Assembly: GCA_026936325.1 (NCBI GenBank)
Contig: JAPTHN010000013.1
Coordinates: 13,965,415 to 14,029,414 of the forward strand
Source of the DNA: Platynereis dumerilii
Lineage: Eukaryota; Annelida; Polychaeta; Phyllodocida; Nereididae
Direction: 5' to 3'
Length of the DNA stretch: 64,000 nt
In this document: positions 22,401 through 31,509 of the stretch, piece by piece
Layout of the letters: each line of letters begins with the position of its first letter
Numbering within the stretch: the first letter of the stretch is position 1
Position numbers and translations under genes: made by a program
The notes under the pieces: model-generated
What the model was told of the DNA's origin: nothing
The model's database searches: none
Seen by the model: the letters and a program-made list of their open reading frames with translations, nothing else

Positions 22401-22439
22401 TGTTTTTTCTGAATCTGATTGTTGTTCAGGTAATCCCAT
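12353..22439 (-). CDS. TTLL10: TTLL10-like tubulin glycylase-family protein, complete, 11 exons
   Basis: Spliced on the minus strand from exons 22298-22439, 20791-20986, 20350-20468, 19462-19662, 18854-19013, 18195-18366, 17349-17492, 15294-15410, 14576-14669, 13912-14086 and 12353-13496. Seen: all introns are GT-AG and all joints keep phase; the sum is 2,664 nt, 887 codons plus stop. The order of blocks follows vertebrate TTLL10: YIGGHNGAA near residue 105, [26 protein letters not shown], the ATP-grasp lysine in [12 protein letters not shown] (K about 227), [31 protein letters not shown], and EINVNP (E about 422, N about 424). Known: TTLL10 elongates polyglycine side chains on tubulin and other proteins, using ATP; it is linked to cilia. 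The last about 380 residues are Ser/Asn/Lys-rich, probably disordered. The start is the first in-frame ATG followed by hydrophilic sequence; the frame stays open upstream to 22547. Catalytic activity is inferred, not shown. Confidence 0.93.
13912..14086 (-). CDS. TTLL10: TTLL10-like gene, exon 10
   Basis: Residues about 449-506. [20 protein letters not shown] and then [13 protein letters not shown], which aligns loosely with the end of the catalytic region in vertebrate TTLL10 (LLSQRRFVLLHNG). It ends in a Pro/Gly-rich stretch. Donor TTGT|GTAAGT. Confidence 0.88.
14181..14540. mobile_element. hAT-like MITE with G-tract ends, in TTLL10 intron 9
   Basis: Begins CCCGGG followed by a run of G and TACTTCG; ends GAGTA, a run of C and GGG as the inverse. 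A perfect 8-bp duplication TCTAACTG flanks it (14173-14180 and 14541-14548). Inside, a CCATTTTAATC motif recurs at short intervals. Confidence 0.88.
14576..14669 (-). CDS. TTLL10: TTLL10-like gene, exon 9 (metal-binding E-x-N)
   Basis: Residues about 418-448: [20 protein letters not shown], then [12 protein letters not shown]422 and N424 fit the conserved LLE.N.NP metal-binding motif that closes the ATP-grasp site. The exon is tiny and lies between a hAT-like MITE (14181-14540) and intron 8. Confidence 0.94.
15294..15410 (-). CDS. TTLL10: TTLL10-like gene, exon 8
   Basis: 117 nt, 39 codons in phase 0, residues about 379-417. It contains [20 protein letters not shown] followed by [11 protein letters not shown]. 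The Asp of GFDFL (about 409) is a metal or ATP ligand in ATP-grasp ligases of this family. Donor AAG|GTAATG. Confidence 0.94.
16223..17269. mobile_element. Non-autonomous element with repeated GACAACCTGCCCC motif, in TTLL10 intron 7
   Basis: Left end GTAGGGGAGACCGGGGCTGG followed by TTGTCACAGGGGCAGG; right end is the inverse. Inside, GGGCAGGTTGTCAC recurs at about 16590-16630 and TGTGACAACCTGCCCC three times at 17000-17060. The middle is AT-rich without transposase. Superfamily not assigned. Confidence 0.85.
17349..17492 (-). CDS. TTLL10: TTLL10-like gene, exon 7
   Basis: 144 nt, 48 codons in phase 0, residues about 331-378: [20 protein letters not shown], then [10 protein letters not shown] and KDWCVNILT. 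It matches the FMQKK...HTVWSMEHLNRYI...AKDWVF part of vertebrate TTLL10. An inverted-repeat element begins only 80 bases downstream of its donor (17269). Confidence 0.94.
18140..18190 (+). repeat. 26-bp direct duplication near exon 6 donor
   Basis: Two copies of TATTAAATAGAAGACTTCTT plus TTCTCA separated by five bases, ending next to the exon 6 splice donor at 18194. Confidence 0.8.
18195..18366 (-). CDS. TTLL10: TTLL10-like gene, exon 6
   Basis: Residues about 273-330: [20 protein letters not shown] followed by IASTVPF, a HQGYARL block and a final HLTNQ. FDIR.Y and HLTN are TTL-family signatures. The donor lies beside a 26-bp direct duplication at about 18140-18190 in the intron, which does not disturb the splice site. 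Confidence 0.95.
18475..18625 (-). mobile_element. SINE-like repeat, copy 2, in TTLL10 intron 5
   Basis: Shares CTAATTAGGACAGGAGGA and ATGAAAAGGATGA with the copy near 1840, and CCAGGTGACC with the copy near 27175. Its tRNA-like head is degraded. Confidence 0.5.
18854..19013 (-). CDS. TTLL10: TTLL10-like gene, exon 5 (ATP-grasp lysine)
   Basis: Residues about 220-272. It reads [20 protein letters not shown], the nucleotide-binding ATP-grasp motif of the TTLL family, then a charged linker ([11 protein letters not shown]) and [10 protein letters not shown], matching the ARVVQRYI segment in vertebrates. Confidence 0.95.
19462..19662 (-). CDS. TTLL10: TTLL10-like gene, exon 4
   Basis: 201 nt, residues about 153-219. 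It starts [20 protein letters not shown], the conserved H.PN block of TTLL proteins, and ends [16 protein letters not shown] followed by DNHK. Acceptor TATTTCAG|GA, donor AAAG|GTGAGT. Same length and phase as 954-1154. Confidence 0.95.
20350..20468 (-). CDS. TTLL10: TTLL10-like gene, exon 3
   Basis: 119 nt, residues about 113-152, reading [14 protein letters not shown], then a [11 protein letters not shown] segment and INYNAFKE. It corresponds to the SKGWQRI...VLKWCEVKS part of vertebrate TTLL10. The exon has exactly the same length and phase as 3139-3257 in the left-hand paralogue. Confidence 0.93.
20791..20986 (-). CDS. TTLL10: TTLL10-like gene, exon 2 (linker and start of the TTL domain)
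   Basis: Residues about 48-112. A Lys/Gln/Ser-rich linker contains one copy of the [10 protein letters not shown] motif, then [12 protein letters not shown], which matches the FYIGGTNGAA entry to the TTL domain in vertebrate TTLL10. Acceptor TTTGTAG|AT and donor TT|GTAAGTATC. The same donor sequence ends the matching exon of the left-hand paralogue at 5971. Confidence 0.9.
22052..22226. mobile_element. Palindromic MITE in TTLL10 intron 1
   Basis: About 80-bp inverted arms: left CAGATGATTTCATATTTGTA, right the inverse. The arms differ at roughly one base in eight. No coding sequence; target duplication not evident. Confidence 0.78.
22298..22439 (-). CDS. TTLL10: TTLL10-like gene, exon 1 (N-terminus)
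   Basis: Codons 1-47 plus one base. It opens with [12 protein letters not shown] and ends in FAFKG at a donor reading AAAG|GTAAAA. It is rich in charged residues and has no signal peptide. An upstream in-frame ATG at 22547 would add 36 residues including a hydrophobic stretch; the 22439 start fits a cytoplasmic enzyme better. This is the least certain exon because nothing upstream could be recognised as a promoter or 5' UTR exon. Confidence 0.7.
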
Positions 22440-22547
22440 AGTGAAACAAATTACCAATATTGAAAGAAAAAAAAAACAAACGCTACAAGGCGCAGACCAC
22501 ACAACTAAATGCGTAGGCCAGGTCAACCAATCAGGTTGGGTTACCAA

Positions 22548-23403
22548 TTTTGATAATTACGTAATTTATGATACTTTTACCGAGTTCTAGCAGAGGTTCA
22601 TAAGTCTCTGGTTGCGGTTAGGTTAGTCCGACAAAATCTTACTCAAAATTAAGCTTAACGGCTGCTTGAGATATATGACAGTATTTTTTTAACTACGTGT
22701 AGTTTGAGGTATATTCCAGTGTGATGACCGACTGTGACCGCAAAAAAGGGTTTGTAACAAATATCAATCAGATGCGTACAATACAGTTATTTGAAACTTT
22801 AATTGCACTTAAATGAAGACTTAAATAGAGTAGGCCTATAAACATGATAAATCATTTGAGATTTTTAAATTAAAAAAAAAAAGCTCCTTTTTAGATAGCT
22901 ATAGTCATTATCAGTAGTTACACTGTCTTGTGCTTATTGTCATAACAGAGGCAAATATATAGATTTTAGTGTTGTGAGCAGCACACCAACACATAATAAA
23001 TACAACTGTAAATATACATGTAGATTCTTCATGAATACCATTCATAAGTAGCTAATATTACATTATTATAAGGACACAGACTAGCCACAGTACTAGAATG
23101 AAATACAATAACACTCAATGAATTGAATGAAGGAATATTTGACAAATCTCCTTAATAAGTGAATGACTTCACTCAATCAATAAACTTGGCATAGTTATTA
23201 TGATTTGTGTCTAACAAGTAGGATATACATATTACAGTGTCTAATGGGTAAATGTGTATCCAAAAAACCAAATGAGATAATCAACTGATTTTTTTTCTGT
23301 ACCGGAAAATAGACTTCCTTTGGCACATTATGGCACTCGTAACACATATCTGTTTTAAATTTGAAATTCTGACTAGTCGGTTGATGACATTACGGAATTG
23401 CCC
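22548..23403. other. Upstream flank of the TTLL10-like gene, nothing recognised
   Basis: AT-rich. No TATA-like element could be tied to a start, and no exon or named repeat was seen. Confidence 0.35.
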
Positions 23404-23598
23404 ATGTACCAATTTAGTACAACATTTAAAAGCCAATGTACCAATTTAGTACAAAATTTAAAAGCTTATGTACAAATTAAGTACAAAATGTAAAAGATAA
23501 TGTACCAATTTAGTACAAGATTTAAAAGCTAATGTACCAATTTAGTATATAATTTAAAAGCTAATGTACCAATTAAGTACAAAATTTAAGAGCTAATT
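23404..23598 (+). repeat. 33-bp tandem repeat, six units
   Basis: Units of the form ATGTACCAATTTAGTACAAA plus ATTTAAAAGCTA, each holding the partial palindrome GTACCAATTTAGTAC. Unit-to-unit differences are few. Confidence 0.88.
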
Positions 23599-25509
23599 GT
23601 ACATAATTAAGGTAACTATTGCGAATTAAAGTCATAAACTCAAAATCTTGATAACAAACCCAGCTGATTACAAATGTGGACGCCTATCATTTTTACGTGT
23701 CAAAAATCCATTAGCATTAAAAAGCCATTAAATCAATTTTATATCATTGGCGTAAGAAATATATCGTCTAAACTTCTCAGGGAAAGTTGACACAACTTGA
23801 CAATATAAAAAGTAGTCCATATATCACACACAATAATATGAAATATTTTCTAACCCATGAAGATTAAGCGGTATCCAGGTTGATTAGTTTATATCCGGAC
23901 TATCCTTCAGCATGTATATCCCTTCGTATATCCTTCAGCATATATATCGTTTCATCTATCCTTTAGCCTATCCTCCAGTCTTTCTTTGATATTAAGTCTT
24001 TCCACCTACATGTATATGTACACTACTCTCCCACAACTTGGCCAGGAGGCTTAACTCCAACAACTAACCAATATGAATTGTCTGATAAATCAATAAAAAT
24101 GCCGAGTGATTTACATTTTGCCATTGCTGCCTGCTTGGCCTCCACAACAAATAGATTGTATCCAGTCAATTTGGGCTGGAGGGAAAAAATTGATATGGGA
24201 CAAAAGGAAAAAAAGAAAGAAAAATCAGAAAGTTTGTTATAACAAGGAGTTCACATGAAACCAGCTAGGGCTTCTGAGTTGGAGTCAGGAGTTTGAGTTA
24301 TGGAGTCGCAGGCTTTTGAGTGTAGTTGGAGTCTAAATTTGATTTTCAGGAGGACTTACAGTCAATAAATCATTTATCTTGACCAGTGGTTGAAATAGGC
24401 CCTTTTATTTAGGGGGGTCTCTCAGTTGCAAGGCCCAAAATTTTGAAGCCCTTTTAGGCAGGTCAAACCGCAGAAACCCAGACACCCCAGAAGCTGAAGA
24501 GTTTTTGAGGCTCTAAAAATAATTCTGGGCATTTAATGCATGTTTTGCAAAGAAACTTAGTTCTGAAAACAAATCTTCCTGATGTATATAAATCACAAGA
24601 GGTTGTTGATTAGGCTTTATTTGCTGCCTCTTGCTTTTGCCTCCATATGCATTCAGCATTTGGGTTTTTTTTTTTCAGGACCCCCTCAGCCCTGGGTCCC
24701 TCTAAAAAATGTATTTGAGGGATTCATAGGAGCATTTGGCGGGGTCAAAACCCCCTCGAGCCCCCCTTATTGACCAAAAAAATAAAAAACTTTTTGAATT
24801 TTAAAGTATCCATGGACAGAATAAAATAGAAACATTATGGAATTAATGTTTCTGCTAACAACATTTTATTTGAGTTCAATAATGAGAATACAAGTAAAGA
24901 AATGGAAGTGAAAATTAGAATAAAGGAGACCTACAGAGTCAAAAATCAGAGTCAGTTGAGTGACTCCGAAGCCCTGCAAGTATATTTACTATTTATTATA
25001 GGCTATACTAATAGTATCCAGGCTATCCTGTGAAGTTTTAAGTTCTGATTCTTCCATAATTTTTATATAAATGCAGGACATAAAGCCCCAATCACCCATC
25101 AGGGTATCTTATCAATAAGGCTAGACATAATAAAATTTTCACTTTTTGGATTAACCAAACATATTTTCATACTGAAAAAAAAATTTCTTTAATTGATATG
25201 GATAAAATAGAAAAAGTGTCTCGAGAGAGGCCCAACATCTGGCATTTGAGGGCTGCACTTTCGGAGACTCTCGGAGACTCTCGGAGACACTCCATACACA
25301 AAGTGGTTATTTTCAGACAAAAGCTGTGTCTTAATTCAAATATTTTTTGTTTCTAATTTCGACATCATTCATTATTCATGGTTTTATTGATGGAAGTGTC
25401 AATTCATTCAATAGAATTGTCCATCCGGGCTTAAAATAGAACAAACAGCCTTCAATAGAACTTTGCTGTTGAGGATCCCAATAGTTTCAGCACAGACTTC
25501 TGGTGATGT
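23599..25509. other. Intergenic, no gene recognised
   Basis: AT-rich with a C/G-rich block at about 24680-24770 that looks like a MITE fragment, and a short GGAGACTCTC repeat at 25256-25290. No coding signal. Confidence 0.4.
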
Positions 25510-25568
25510 CACAACAAGTATTATAACAAAACAACCCAAGTCAGGGTCACTGAGTAACAATATCACGA

Positions 25569-25633
25569 GCTGTTGTGTGAATTAATATCACTCGAGCCCG
25601 CAGGGCGAGAGTGATATTAATTCACACAACAGC
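25569..25633. repeat. Perfect palindrome, 25-bp arms
   Basis: Arm GCTGTTGTGTGAATTAATAT plus CACTC at 25569-25593 and its exact inverse at 25609-25633, with a 15-base GC-rich loop. Flanking ATATCAC/GTGATAT and GTCAGGG/CCCTGAC extend the symmetry, suggesting a hairpin MITE of about 150 bp. Confidence 0.9.
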
Positions 25634-25677
25634 GAGTGATATTGTACGAAGTGCCCTGACGCGTGGTTGTTTTGTTT

Positions 25678-25956
25678 TTATCACCTGGTTTTACCTTAAA
25701 TTTTCAATTATAAAGAGGGACTATTTTCTGCCATTACAAAAATGTGACGTCACCATGGAGCAACAATGGAGGTGACGTCACAATCCTATTGTTTTGGCCA
25801 TTGCTTGGTTTGTGACATCATCAGGCATCTGAAATGCCGGTGATGTCATAACCATTGTTAAAAAATATCGCCCCTGAAGGGTGGTATTTTTTACAATATC
25901 ATAGGCCCTGATATTTTGACTGTAAACAGTGATATTCACAGCCAACCAGGTGATAA
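25678..25956. mobile_element. Inverted-repeat MITE-like element with CRE sites
   Basis: Ends TTATCACCTGGTT and AACCAGGTGATAA. Contains TGACGTCA palindromes at 25745 and 25773; others follow outside at 25988 and 26053. No coding frame of note. Confidence 0.65.
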
Positions 25957-26179
25957 GACTCCTTTCAAAAAGAAATGAGAATGAAAATGACGTCACAACA
26001 TTGCCCTATCTTTTACATCGAAATGAGTGGTCAATATGTCATTGAGAAACATGTGACGTCACTGGTGAGTGTTACGACTCAGTGAATGATTTGGCGCACA
26101 CTGTGTTGCTTGATTTCTAAAAAAATATGGTAAGAGGTTGCGCACTCGAAAAAGTAATTGTGTCTGCCAGATAGATAGA

Positions 26180-26345
26180 TAGACGGATAGATATGGTAAG
26201 TGCAGCCCTCTAAGCCCAGTTCTGGGCGCTCATGAGGGTTGATTGATGAGATGGGAGACAGAGCGGGAGTCCTCAACATGTTACACATTTACCCCATGTG
26301 AGGGATCTTTTACTTGCCCAGAGTGGTGCTCTCTAAAATAAATGC
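26180..26345. mobile_element. Possible SINE fragment
   Basis: Contains CCATGTGAGGGATCTTTTAC, a phrase familiar from dispersed SINE-like repeats of marine invertebrates; this comes from memory. A short (GATA)n tract precedes it. Boundaries uncertain. Confidence 0.35.
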
Positions 26346-26448
26346 CTGTCGAAATAAACTTCAACACCCCGTCCGGTACCCACACCCTTCCAGAATATCT
26401 AATTATCGCCCCCTACAAATAACTATAGTGTAATGCCCTGCGAAAAAT

Positions 26449-26595
26449 CAGGGGCGTATCTAGAAGTGGCCTGAGGGGGGCAAATACATGGGGTGCATAC
26501 CGGGCGCTCCACGGCTTTTCCTATCTCTTCCATGTTAATTTTGGGCCTGAGGGGGGGGCCATGGCCCAATGGTGACCCCCCTAAATATGCCACTG
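26449..26595. mobile_element. hAT-like MITE
   Basis: Ends CAGGGGCGTATCTAG and CTAAATATGCCACTG are imperfect inverted repeats of the common CAGNGGCGTA hAT type. The interior has paired GCCTGAGGGGGG blocks. No clear target duplication. Confidence 0.65.
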
Positions 26596-27169
26596 TCTGA
26601 ATTCATTTGTTGGTATGAAACGAGAACCACAAAATGGTTTCACAGATCTTTAAGTGCTTGCGTTCAGTTGCTTAGCGACTGAGTTCCTTCCAATCAATTA
26701 ATAATCAATGAGGCGTCTGAGTCAATTATCTAAGATTCATCTTAAGTAAATCTTCAATTAATGAGGGGAAAAATGAAAGGAAGTTGGATAGAGCAACGCA
26801 GTGTACGAATATTTAAAGAGCTATCGACTGAAATATGGAAGGCGTTTGGCTCTTTGGCAATCTATACAACTTAAAACTATAATGTCAGCAAATTTTACCA
26901 AAATTTTTAAAATTTTCCTATTGATGTATTTTACTTGTAACATATTCTAACGAGAGAAGTTGAATTATGTCAAGTCTAAGAATAAAATAAATGTTTTTAA
27001 TTACATTCATTTTATACCAGAGGATAGCCCTGCATTGCTTGATTTTTTCACAGCATTAAAAAATGTTTGTTTGAAATTTATAAAAATATTGAGCTTAGAG
27101 CCTTAGAATGCCAGTTTGGCCTACAAAAGATTAATAATTAGAATAGGTTAAATGTGGCTCTAATCTTAT

Positions 27170-27262
27170 TAGGCCCAGGTGACCCGACAAGAGCTGGATT
27201 TGAACCCGGGATCCAGCGATTGGCTGCCCAGCATGCTACCCCGATCTAACCCCATGTTAGAT
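27170..27262 (-). mobile_element. tRNA-derived SINE head, copy 3
   Basis: On the minus strand: GTAGCATGCTGGGCAG resembles an A box, and GGGTTCAAATCC is a B box, followed by AGCTCTTGTCGGGTCACCTG. It shares GACAAGAGCTGGATT with the copy near 1905. Confidence 0.6.
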
Positions 27263-27342
27263 GGATCCTTTGTCCTGAGCCACGAGTGCAATTCACCTCA
27301 TTACCATTATAGTGGTTCTCAAAAAATTAAATAAATAACTAG

Positions 27343-29240
27343 TATTCAACCTTTAAAAAGGTTAGGCAATGATTCGACCTCAAATATATGAGTAAAACAA
27401 ATTACTTGAGACTATGTCGGATTATTATGGTAGAGACCCTGTAAGCTGAAGTTTCTACTTATATTATGTCGTAAAGTAGACACACTTAGCCCATGCAAAA
27501 TTTGAAGAAAATTGTCCATGTCAATCACAAGATATAGCCATTTACCCCTTTTGGGGGTTACTACCTAAAACCGAAACTGTTCATCCAGTAACATCCATTA
27601 AGTACAAGCCTAGATCCAACATAAACTTGACATTCCATTTTAAACAACCAAATTCCTCAAAATACGTATTTACCCCCCTTTGACCTTGATTACGAGGGTA
27701 AATTATCCTATACTGTAACGTTTTCTCTTTTAACATGTGCCTGAGTCAATATCCCATACGTGTGCAAAATTTGAAGTAAATCGTCCATGTCAGTCACAAG
27801 TTATAGTCATTTACCCCTTTTGGGGGTAATTATTAAAAACCGAAACTTTTCGTCCAGTAACATCCATACGAATAACCTAGACCAAACGTGCAACTAATAT
27901 TCCATTTTAAACAACCAAGTTCTTCAAAATATGTATTTACCCCCTTAGAACTTGATTACGAGGGTAAATCACCCTATTCTGTGAATTTTTTCCTTTTAGC
28001 ATGTGTCTGAGTCAATGTCACAAACGTGTGCAAAATTTGAAGTAAATCGTCCATGTCAATCACAAGTTATAGTCATTTACCCCTTTTGGGGGTAATTACC
28101 CAAAACAGAAAGTTTTCATCCAGTAAAATCCAACCGGATAGCAGTAGACCAAACATACAGCTGATATTCCATTTTGAACAACATAACTCCTCAAAATATA
28201 TATTCACCCCTTTTGGCATTGATTACGAGGGTAAATACCCTATGTTGGCAATACAGTTAAAATTATTTGTTTAATATGTGCCTGAGTCAATATCCCAAAC
28301 GTGTGCAAAATTTGAAGTAAATCGTCCATGTCAATCACAAGTTATAGACATTTACCCCTTTTGGGGGTAATTACCCAAAACAGAAACTTTTCATCCAGTA
28401 AAATCCAACCGGATACCCGTAGACCAAACATACAGCTGATATTCCATTTTGAACAACATAACTCCTCAAAATATATATTCACCCCTTTTGGCATTGATTA
28501 CGAGGGTAAATACCCTATGTTGGCAATACTGTTAAAATTATTCGTTTAATATGTGCCTGAGTCAATATCCAAAACGTGTGCAAAATTTGAAGAAAATCGT
28601 CCAGGTCAATCACAAGTTATAGACATTTACCCCTTTTTGGGGGGTAATTACCAAGCTTCGGGCAACAAGGATTGCATAATACAGAAACCATTAATATATT
28701 ACCAGACTATCATTGAAATCCTTTCATTAAAACCAAAGTTTTACAATGCTTTCACTCTTGGGGCAAAACACCCTATTTTCAACACCCCATTACATAGTTA
28801 CCCCTTCACATAATCAAAATATAAAATATCACTTACCTTGAATGGTTAGTCAGGCTACCTATCAGTGAAAGAACTGAGTTTCTAGCTTGCTTAGTTTTTC
28901 TGGAAACCTGTGCAAACCTGTTTTAGTCAAATTGGGGTAATTACCCCTTTACCCTCATTGCACAAAAACAATTGTGGGTTACAAATGTTGGGATACATGT
29001 TTATATATATATTCCAAAGTTTCAAATTGATTCTTGTAATATTAAAAAAGTTATTCCACTTTTAAGTTTTCCAATTTTCGACTTTGAGATGACCTGTGAC
29101 CTTGAGTTCAAGGTCAAGGTCAACCATCTTTTCCCAAAATGAAGTACTAACCATGGACTATATATGTACCAAGTTTCAAGTCTCTAGCACAAAAACCTAC
29201 TGGCCAAGAAAATAATAATAATAATAATAATAATAACTAG
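27343..29240 (+). mobile_element. Array unit Y1 (first unit, family with 270-bp repeats)
   Basis: Starts after CTAG at 27339-27342 with TATTCAACCTTTAAAAAGGT (palindrome AACCTTTAAAAAGGTT). Its core is five tandem 266-276-bp repeats (see 27430-28830). It ends with a GACCTTGAGTTCAAGGTCAA segment and (AAT)n-AACTAG. Confidence 0.72.
27430..28830 (+). repeat. Tandem repeat of about 270 bp, five units, inside Y1
   Basis: The marker GCAAAATTTGAAG recurs at about 27495, 27764, 28030, 28305 and 28580 (periods 269, 266, 275, 275). Each unit has TTTACCCCTTTTGGGGGT, a self-complementary word, and GATTACGAGGGTAAAT. Units 3 and 4 are nearly identical. Confidence 0.92.
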
Positions 29241-31509
29241 ATTCCGATAACCGCTAGCGGTAATAAAACTTCACCGAGCAGTTGGTGAAAATAGTCTAAA
29301 TATGTTTAAGTATAAAAATAAACAAGTATACGAACAAGTATATGAAGGTATATTGTACATGTTTAAGCAGCTTGCTCAGTGAATGCCCATGTTTAGTTTA
29401 GTTTATTTAGTTCAGTGGGTGAAAATAGTCTAAATGTATATAAGTATATAAACAAGTATATAAACAAGTATATAAACAAGTATATAAGCAAGATATAAAA
29501 TAATATATAAAATATTATATGAATAAAATATAAAATAGTATCAAAAATATTGTATAAAATGGTACAAAAAATAACATAAAAAATGTACCTTATTTATTTG
29601 TGATATATTGCAATGCACAAGTTAATGAAGCTAGCGGACAGCCCCCCCTTTCCCGGTGAATGCATGTTTAGCTTAGTTTATTTAGTTTAGTTTAATTTAT
29701 TTAGTTTACTTTAGTTTAAAATTAGTTTATTGACATCTTTTAGGCAATTACTACACAAATTTTAGTAATCACTGGTGTTCCAGTCTGAGTACAGTCATTC
29801 GGTTAGGTGAGGAAAAGATGAATTTTTCAGGGTCGACCGATCTTTTTACCTGTTCACGACACAACAAAATGTACACAAATTAGAATAAGTGGAGAATCTG
29901 AGCTTTCCAAAACGGCTTGTATCATTCATATGACTTTATTAGAACCCGAGATAGAGTTTATTGAAGTAATGGTAAAGATATGAAATTTCACCGAAAAATT
30001 GACTCTGAAAATATCAAGTTTTGAACTCCAAATTGCTCCCAAAGGTAAACGGTTTGAAGGAGAGACTTAAAATAGCACAAAATACTGTAAATATGTTAGG
30101 ACTATATCTCGAAATATTATCAAATTTTTTGAAGACTGACTTCTTTGTCAAAAAAATGTAAATTGGTGAAATCTTGACCGAAAACATATATTTTTCAGGG
30201 TCCGGCGATCTTTTTAACTAGCAGAGATACGTTAAAATGTATACAAAATGAATACTAGAGGAGAATTTGGGCTTTCTGAATATGCTTTCAGTTTTTCTGT
30301 AGCTTAATTAGAACCGGAGATACAGACCATCAAAGTTTGGGTACAAGTGTGAAATTGGAAAATGAGAGGGTCAATTTTGCAGTAATTTTTTGACCTTGTG
30401 ACATTTATTGTGCAATGTAGGTCAATCCGATGGACTTAAAACTTTACACATTTCTTCTAGGGTATTGTAGGACTGACCTATGAAAAGACTGTAAAAATCC
30501 CTTCATTATTTCCCACTTAAAAAAAATTAAATATCTCAAATATCCAATTTTGTCAAATATTTGACCTTGATTTTGACCTTGAAAATACCTTTCAAGGTCA
30601 AAATCTATAATTTCTACAGATTCGGGGTGTATGACTTAGGGGGGGTCATTTCATTATTTGAGCTATGTAGGATCAATATTTACCTCTCTAATTGGCAAAA
30701 ATAGGCTAATTTTTCATGTCGCGCGGTATGCCATATTTGGAATTTTTTTATAAATCAGCATGAAGAGATAAATCAATTCCGATTTCAGGGTTCCAACAAT
30801 ATAGCTCCTGGCTATTATACTTTAAATTATGAACCCAATATGCTGGAAATAACATAATTGTTGGAATTTTTGAAAATCGAGTGATTTGAACATTAAACAG
30901 GTCAAATGACCTTGAAAAATGAGGTTAAGGTCAAATTTGAAGGTGGCTATGGAGGTTTTATGGGCATATTTGGGGGGGTTCACAATACATTTTATTGGCC
31001 TAAAATCGATATTTCAGTGTCAAGTAATCAAGGTCACCAGTTTTGACGACGCGGTTGACACTAAAAATTCCATAATTAAATAACTAAGCATGATATCATC
31101 ATAAAAATGATCGCTTGCCATGGATTAGTCATTTACTGTAACAATTGGCTTGAATTCTGCAATTTTCGAAGTTGCTTATATAGAGATCAGGCGCGCAAAC
31201 CTCTTAGAGTAAAAATTGACCTGTATGACCTCGACCTTGACCTATACTTTTGAAAATTAGGTCAGTTTATTTAGTATAAGTCTATTATATATAGTTTATT
31301 AGGAAACTATAATTGATCTGTTAATATATAAGTAATGGTCAATTGAAATATAGAAAAAATTTATTTCAAAGGGGTCAATGACCTTGAAAAATAGGTCAGA
31401 GGTATAGGGTTACATTGGACAATTTTATTAGGTCACATAGGACTATGTACACAAATTATTTGAAAATTTTTCGAGAACATTTTTCGGAAAGAAAAATAAT
31501 AATAACTAG
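29241..31509 (+). mobile_element. Array unit U1
   Basis: Header ATTCCGATAACCGCTAGCGG then TAATAAAACTTCACC. Next come four AAGTATATAAAC 12-mers, a TTTAGTTTATTTAG-rich tract, two related blocks about 370 bp apart (GAATTTTTCAGGGTCGACCG at 29820 and a partner at about 30187), and a 3' half with six exact TCAAGGTCA/TGACCTTGA words. Ends in (AAT)n-AACTAG without a hairpin module. Confidence 0.85.

Noticed and set aside
29241-31509. Hammerhead or HDV-like ribozyme in the unit headers
   Set aside because: The CTGATGA and GAAA core of hammerheads is absent near the palindromes, and no HDV-type double pseudoknot could be drawn by eye.
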